Source: Planctomycetota bacterium | GTDB taxonomy: Bacteria > Planctomycetota > Planctomycetia > Pirellulales > Pirellulaceae | Assembly: GCA_016872775.1 (NCBI GenBank) | Contig: VGZA01000016.1 | Span: 41,920-105,919, forward strand | Length of the DNA: 64,000 nucleotides | Reading direction: 5' to 3' | Shown: positions 60,146 through 64,000 of the stretch, piece after piece | Layout: each line of letters opens with the position of its first letter | Position numbering within the stretch: position 1 is the stretch's first letter | The notes under the pieces: model-generated | What the model saw: only the letters and a program-made list of their open reading frames with translations | Databases searched by the model: none | Told to the model about the DNA's origin: nothing | Program-made: the position numbers and the translations under genes

Positions 60146-61103
60146 TTTCGCCCCGCTCTTCCAATTGTCGCTCCAGTTCTTCGATTTTGACCAATCGTTC
60201 CGCGCGAGGGACTTGCGACAATTCGTCCGGCGACGTTTGCGCGATCCGCAGCAGACGCTGCAGCTGTCGAATCTGACCGATCTGCTCGCCCTCAGCACGT
60301 CCCTTGACAAGGCCTTCCGCGTGTCCCTTCGCAAGGCCTTCCGCGTGTCCCTTCGCAAGGCCTTCCGCGTGTCCCTTCGCAAGGCCCTCGGTGAGAGCGT
60401 AGTCCAACTGGGCCTCCGCGTCGCGCTGGGCCTTTAAGCGAGCTTCGTACACATCCCGTGTTTCGGGTGTTCGTGAGATCATTTCCAATACCTCCATCGC
60501 GGCGCCAATTTCCGGATCAGGAAGCAGGCAACGCAGTTCATCCATGTCGATCCGGTGAGCGTTAAGAAAAAGAAACGCCCATCGTTCCAACGGACTTGCT
60601 TCATGAATATTATGGGCTCCCAGACGGAGTTTTGGCAACTCGATCAAGTGAATCTGCAGATCGTCTGAAAGAAGATCGCCACCTCGTTCGCGCAATCGAA
60701 AATCGAGATGAAGCTGCGGCAAATCGGGAAAAGCTGCTTTTTGCAAGACGCAAATGCTGATCGCCGGACAAAGTGACTTGTACGGCTGTCCCTGACCCAA
60801 CTGGTCCGCGTACAAACGGCTCGCGTAATAGGTCAGCCGCTGGACCAAGCCAGCAGCCAAAGATGTCTGCATCTCGATGTTAATCCATCTTCCCCTGTCG
60901 TCCTGCGCCTTAATGTCCAGGATTGACAATTTGTCGTCTTCCGCTGTATTGCCCAGGAAGGGATTGAGGATCGTGGCCTGCTGAATTCGTGTTGAGCCCC
61001 CCAGGACCGCGTTCAGGAAATGCACTGTGATGGCCGAGTGTTCAGGACTGCCCAGCATCATTTTGAATGCCAAGTCGACCGTGGCATGAATGCCAATGAT
61101 CAC
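60135..61103 (-). CDS. Rpn-family PD-(D/E)XK nuclease/transposase-like protein
   Basis: A 322-residue protein of the Rpn/PDDEXK_2 family. GTG at 61103 is the start: GAGGAGG lies 6 nt before it, and an upstream TTG would translate the ribosome-binding site itself. The nuclease core has ATVDLAFKMMLGSPEHSAI, then the catalytic D and E-x-Q in LSILDIKAQDDRGRW and INIEMQTSLAAG. The middle is helical; residues about 235-270 are four copies of an eight-residue EGLAKGHA repeat, followed by a coiled coil. Rpn proteins are DNA endonucleases that promote RecA-independent recombination, and their C-terminal repeats vary quickly. A promoter lies just upstream. Confidence 0.88.
   Translation of the reverse strand: MIIGIHATVDLAFKMMLGSPEHSAITVHFLNAVLGGSTRIQQATILNPFLGNTAEDDKLSILDIKAQDDRGRWINIEMQTSLAAGLVQRLTYYASRLYADQLGQGQPYKSLCPAISICVLQKAAFPDLPQLHLDFRLRERGGDLLSDDLQIHLIELPKLRLGAHNIHEASPLERWAFLFLNAHRIDMDELRCLLPDPEIGAAMEVLEMISRTPETRDVYEARLKAQRDAEAQLDYALTEGLAKGHAEGLAKGHAEGLAKGHAEGLVKGRAEGEQIGQIRQLQRLLRIAQTSPDELSQVPRAERLVKIEELERQLEERGESDR
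60300..60395. repeat. 24-bp in-frame tandem repeat, four copies
   Basis: Four 24-bp units (two identical, the outer two diverged) inside the nuclease gene, coding for EGLAKGHA-type octapeptides. Unit length is a multiple of three, so copy-number change keeps the frame. Confidence 0.92.
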
Positions 61104-61149
61104 TTCGCCCCTCCTCAACGGGACGTCATACCGACATACAACCTTTTAA

Positions 61150-61177
61150 TATATAGATATAGCCATATTGGGGGCAA
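61150..61177 (-). promoter_or_regulatory. Promoter of the Rpn-type gene
   Basis: On the minus strand TTGCCC (61177-61172) and TATATA (61155-61150) with a 16-bp spacer, in a locally AT-rich patch, about 50 bp before the GTG start. Confidence 0.5.
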
Positions 61178-61296
61178 GGCGGTATCGGGTGGAACGAGCC
61201 ATCGCGTTGGCTCCCCACGTTGCGTAGCGCGCAGCGAATTGCGTGGCACTGAAATGCGGATTCACACGCGTCCGAATCGACGAAGGCTTTAGGAGC

Positions 61297-62931
61297 TTAA
61301 TCGATGGTTGCTGCTTTGCGGTAATGATCCGCCAGCGGGTATCTTGCGGCGAACCAAGCGAAGGCCAGCGCCGCCAGGAATGCAAACCCGGCGAAGAAGA
61401 ACATCTGGAATCCGGTGACGCCGATTCCCAATTGCTCGATCGCTCGCGTGACCGACGCGTTGCGCACCGCCGCATTTGCAAGCAGCACCCAGAGGTTGCC
61501 GACGGTCACCGACAGACTCCAAAAGGCCATGATCGCGCTCTTCATCGCTGGGGGAGCTTGACTGTAGGCGAATTCCAGGCCGGTGGCCGAGACCAGTACT
61601 TCGCCCAGCGTCAATAAAGCGTACGGGAGTATCTGCCAGGTGATCGACAGTGTGTGCCCGCGGTCGATCGCGATCTGCATCGCCCCGACAACCACCCACG
61701 ACAAACCTGAAAAAGCGATGCCAACCCCCATGCGCCTCAACGCCGTCGGTTCCGTACCCAGACGACGCAGTAACGGATAAAGAACTAGATTGTTACAAGG
61801 GATCAGTAACATCACCAGCAACGGGTTAAGCGCCTGCATCTGCGATGGCTCAAACCAGCTGGGCTTGGACATTCCCGCGGCCTGCAAGACCCAGGTTGAC
61901 GCTTTTTGATCGAACAGCGACCAAAAGGGAGTGACCAGGAAGAACAAGACCATGATCCGGATGACGTGCCGAGCGCCTTGAATCGCCTCGACCGAATGTC
62001 CGACCGGAGCCTGGTCGAGTTGTCTCCAGACTGCCGCGCCGGCAAAGCCAATCGCCACCACCAATGCCAGACACCACAGGGAAGCGACGCCGATAATCGG
62101 AGCAGTATGCCACCAGAGCATGCGGCCTAGGTCGGCGAATCCGAGAACGAAAAACAGCAATGCCAGAATCCCGCCGGCGGCGGCGAGCATTCGATTGGAT
62201 CGGCCATTGCGGTCGTCGGCAAAGAGCACGTCGCGGGAGACGCTTAAGAACGAATCCGGGTGGGGCGCGGTGGGCGCGATATGGACGTATTGGCGTCGCC
62301 CCAACCAGAAAATCAGCGTTGCCAACCCCATTAACAGGCCGGGAATGCCAAATGCCACCGCCGGCCCCCACCAGCGCAGAAACCAGGGCATCAACAACGA
62401 TGCGAAGAACGAACCAAAATTGATGATCCAATAAAACGCGTCGAACACCAGTCGGGCAAGTGTCTTGTTCGATTGATCGAACTGATCGCCCACAAATGCC
62501 GAGACACACGGTTTGATTCCGCCCGATCCCAATGCGATCAGCAGCAGTCCCGCAAAAAAGCCGGTCTTGTTTTTTTCGAACACCGCGAGGCATGCGTGCC
62601 CGGCGCAATAGACCAGGCTCAGGTAGAGTATCGTCCGGTATTTTCCCAGATAACGGTCGGCCAGCCAGGCACCCAGCAAAGGGAAGAAGTAGACACCCAG
62701 CACGAACGTATGGAAAACCTCCTTAGCCGCAGCCTCGCGTTCCGCCACCGATGCCATTTCCGTCGCGGCGAACAGCAGCGTGGAACTGGCGAGGAACTGC
62801 GTCAGAATATTGCGCATGCCGTAGAACGAAAACCGTTCGCACGCTTCGTTGCCGATGATATAGCCGATCTGTCCCGGCATGCGGGCTGGTGCTGCCACCA
62901 CTTTGGCAGTGCCTTCGGCGTTGGAGACCAT
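61297..62931 (-). CDS. POT/PTR2 proton-dependent oligopeptide transporter
   Basis: A 544-residue inner-membrane symporter of the POT branch of the MFS. GAGAGGA lies upstream of ATG 62931. The PTR2 signatures are visible: EACERFSFYGMRNILTQFL with the ExxERFxYY-type motif in helix 1, GAWLADRYLGKYRTI, and FYWIINFGSFFASLLMPW. There are about 14 helices and a loop of about 40 residues in the middle. The family imports di- and tripeptides with protons. It lies 86 bp after a large secreted-protein gene on the same strand. Confidence 0.92.
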   Translation of the reverse strand: MVSNAEGTAKVVAAPARMPGQIGYIIGNEACERFSFYGMRNILTQFLASSTLLFAATEMASVAEREAAAKEVFHTFVLGVYFFPLLGAWLADRYLGKYRTILYLSLVYCAGHACLAVFEKNKTGFFAGLLLIALGSGGIKPCVSAFVGDQFDQSNKTLARLVFDAFYWIINFGSFFASLLMPWFLRWWGPAVAFGIPGLLMGLATLIFWLGRRQYVHIAPTAPHPDSFLSVSRDVLFADDRNGRSNRMLAAAGGILALLFFVLGFADLGRMLWWHTAPIIGVASLWCLALVVAIGFAGAAVWRQLDQAPVGHSVEAIQGARHVIRIMVLFFLVTPFWSLFDQKASTWVLQAAGMSKPSWFEPSQMQALNPLLVMLLIPCNNLVLYPLLRRLGTEPTALRRMGVGIAFSGLSWVVVGAMQIAIDRGHTLSITWQILPYALLTLGEVLVSATGLEFAYSQAPPAMKSAIMAFWSLSVTVGNLWVLLANAAVRNASVTRAIEQLGIGVTGFQMFFFAGFAFLAALAFAWFAARYPLADHYRKAATID

Positions 62932-63017
62932 GACAGGAGCAATCCTCTCCGAAAAATGACCCGGTTCACAATCCAGTTCGGAAGCGGATTGTAGCATCTC
63001 CCGGCGGGACGAGTTGG

Positions 63018-64000
63018 CTACTGCTTGGGCGGATTCGCCTCCCGAACCGTGGCGCCGGCGTCATCGGTCATGATCAGAATGGAAAAACGCTGTACCTGAT
63101 CGATTTCGTTGGTGCTCAACGAAGCGTAATCAAATCGGCCTCGCAGATCCGTATAGCCATCTTTGTAAAATCGAACCTGACTGTCCTGAAACTGGGCATA
63201 GACCTTAACATACGCTTTGGCGATTGGCTTACCGGTCCCGGAGTGGTTGACCCGAACCTGGCCGTAGTTCTCGACAATCTGCGTCGCGAGCGTGTGGGAA
63301 TAGTAGGCCTGCGTCTTGGTCTGACCACCCGCGGTCACCTCGACCAGCACGTTCTTGTTGTGCAGCGCTTCGGGGATCGGCACTTTATGGGACCTGGTAT
63401 CCGCGGGCAATTCAAGGTTCTGGGACTGATTCGGCCGAATCGAACTGAATTGGCCGCGGTACTGTTGCACAAACGGGTTGTGGCTGAACAATAATTCGAC
63501 ATCCATCAAGTAGTAGTTTACCCGCGCCGCACGGAGATTCTGGTACTGCAACAGCAATTGCCGAGCTTCAATCTGCATCTCGAAATTCGGTTCCGTTGCG
63601 GCCAGTAGTCCTTGCTGCTGATTGCGGTCGTCGCCGTCGATCGCTTTGACTCCCTTGCCTTCCAGTTCATCGAGCTGCGCGAGGACGTTCGTGAAAGCGA
63701 TTCGCCAGCGATCCACGGGATGCTCGACATACCTCTCGGCGATGGCGCGAGCCTGCTTCGGTACCTCATGGAAGAAATCGAGATAGGCCGCGGCGTAGTC
63801 GTACTGAATGCGCGGCGGCAGCTTCTGGGCATTGATCTTATCAAACGACCGCAGGGCTTCCTCGACACGGTCCTGCAGCAGCAGGTAATAAACCACATCC
63901 AGCCAATCCTCGTTGGATAATTCGGCGGAAAGGGCAAGCTGCTCCATGCAGCGATGATATTGCTGGTCGAAGCGATCATTGAGAATCTGTCGGCGCTTGC
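63018..64000 (-). CDS. C-terminal part of a large protein (cut by window edge)
   Basis: The frame is open to the window edge, so the start is missing; at least 327 residues are present. The visible N-terminal part is helical and TPR-like (YYLLLQDRVEEALRSFDKI, RIQYDYAAAYLDFFHEVP), the rest beta-rich, with an Ig-like or carboxypeptidase-regulatory-like strand pattern (IAKAYVKVYAQFQDSQVRFY, DGYTDLRGRFDYASLSTNE) and a C-terminal REANPPKQ. It resembles the ends of very long planctomycete secreted proteins; a firm family name cannot be given. Confidence 0.7.
   Translation of the reverse strand, partial: KRRQILNDRFDQQYHRCMEQLALSAELSNEDWLDVVYYLLLQDRVEEALRSFDKINAQKLPPRIQYDYAAAYLDFFHEVPKQARAIAERYVEHPVDRWRIAFTNVLAQLDELEGKGVKAIDGDDRNQQQGLLAATEPNFEMQIEARQLLLQYQNLRAARVNYYLMDVELLFSHNPFVQQYRGQFSSIRPNQSQNLELPADTRSHKVPIPEALHNKNVLVEVTAGGQTKTQAYYSHTLATQIVENYGQVRVNHSGTGKPIAKAYVKVYAQFQDSQVRFYKDGYTDLRGRFDYASLSTNEIDQVQRFSILIMTDDAGATVREANPPKQ

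Noticed and set aside
59921..60382. 153-residue frame covering the repeat region in another register (RRDTRKAL repeats)
   Set aside because: The first half is a frame-shifted reading of the nuclease repeats; only the last 74 codons are supported as a gene.
60300..60395. Possible CRISPR array
   Set aside because: Units are contiguous 24-mers without spacers and lie in frame within a gene.

Overview
The window is high-GC bacterial chromosome that looks planctomycetal, probably from the Pirellula/Lacipirellula side of the phylum. The assignment is inferred from gene families only, since no rRNA is present. The pointers are a DUF1549/DUF1553 protein with a Big-like domain and CxxCH motifs beside a giant secreted WD40 protein, exported HEAT-repeat and PQQ-propeller proteins, a PSCyt1-type cytochrome fragment, exported Gfo/Idh and SelA-like proteins with twin-arginine signals, an SHD1-like tail on a formylglycine-generating-enzyme homologue, and a PtsN-like EIIA fused to an excisionase-type HTH.

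Layout. 1-8314 (minus): edge fragment of an exported protein, DUF1549/DUF1553 protein, 1866-residue WD40 protein. 8315-13397: heptanucleotide tandem repeat, Tat-exported SelA-like PLP protein (plus), then an oxidoreductase followed by two HEAT-repeat proteins (minus). 13876-20385 (minus): YHS-tailed exported protein, a COG3014-like and LpoB-like lipoprotein pair, a DUF2071 protein, and two translationally coupled cystathionine gamma-synthase/lyase paralogues with a structured 5' leader. 20734-28539: HEAT/TPR gene interrupted by an in-frame TGA, PQQ propeller, membrane-hairpin P-loop NTPase, Pro/Ser-rich exported protein, DRG-like GTPase. 28536-37491: polX (coupled to the GTPase), S41 peptidase, purM, a CxxCH protein, glgX with a coupled cytochrome fragment. 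37488-41927: BamA split into POTRA and barrel proteins, two TatA-type proteins, tRNA-Val(CAC) with a strong terminator. 41994-47695 (minus): FGE-like protein, GH32 protein, methyltransferase, exported FAH-family protein.

47870-50145 (plus) is the most interesting locus: a Cys-rich Tat-lipoprotein-type precursor, a DUF692 multinuclear iron oxidase (MNIO) and a DUF2063-type partner, with a near-consensus promoter. This is a RiPP operon of the bufferin/oxazolin type, but the precursor has a C-x-G-x-x-x-C repeat core rather than the DUF2282 or EGKCG cores I know.

50164-55416 (minus) holds a SulP transporter, two membrane or low-complexity proteins, a receiver-like protein and the HTH-EIIA protein. 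55649-58615 (plus) carries a diverged MurE-like ligase and a MurF-like protein that has lost its P-loop, followed by a strongly folded candidate non-coding RNA ending in a perfect terminator. 58938-64000 (minus) holds an XRE regulator, an Rpn-type nuclease with a coupled small gene, a POT peptide transporter and the end of a large secreted protein.

No rRNA, insertion sequence, CRISPR array, prophage or replication origin was seen. Many start codons are placed downstream of the longest reading frame because a signal peptide or ribosome-binding site begins there. Functions are by family recognition from reading the sequence; no database search was run.
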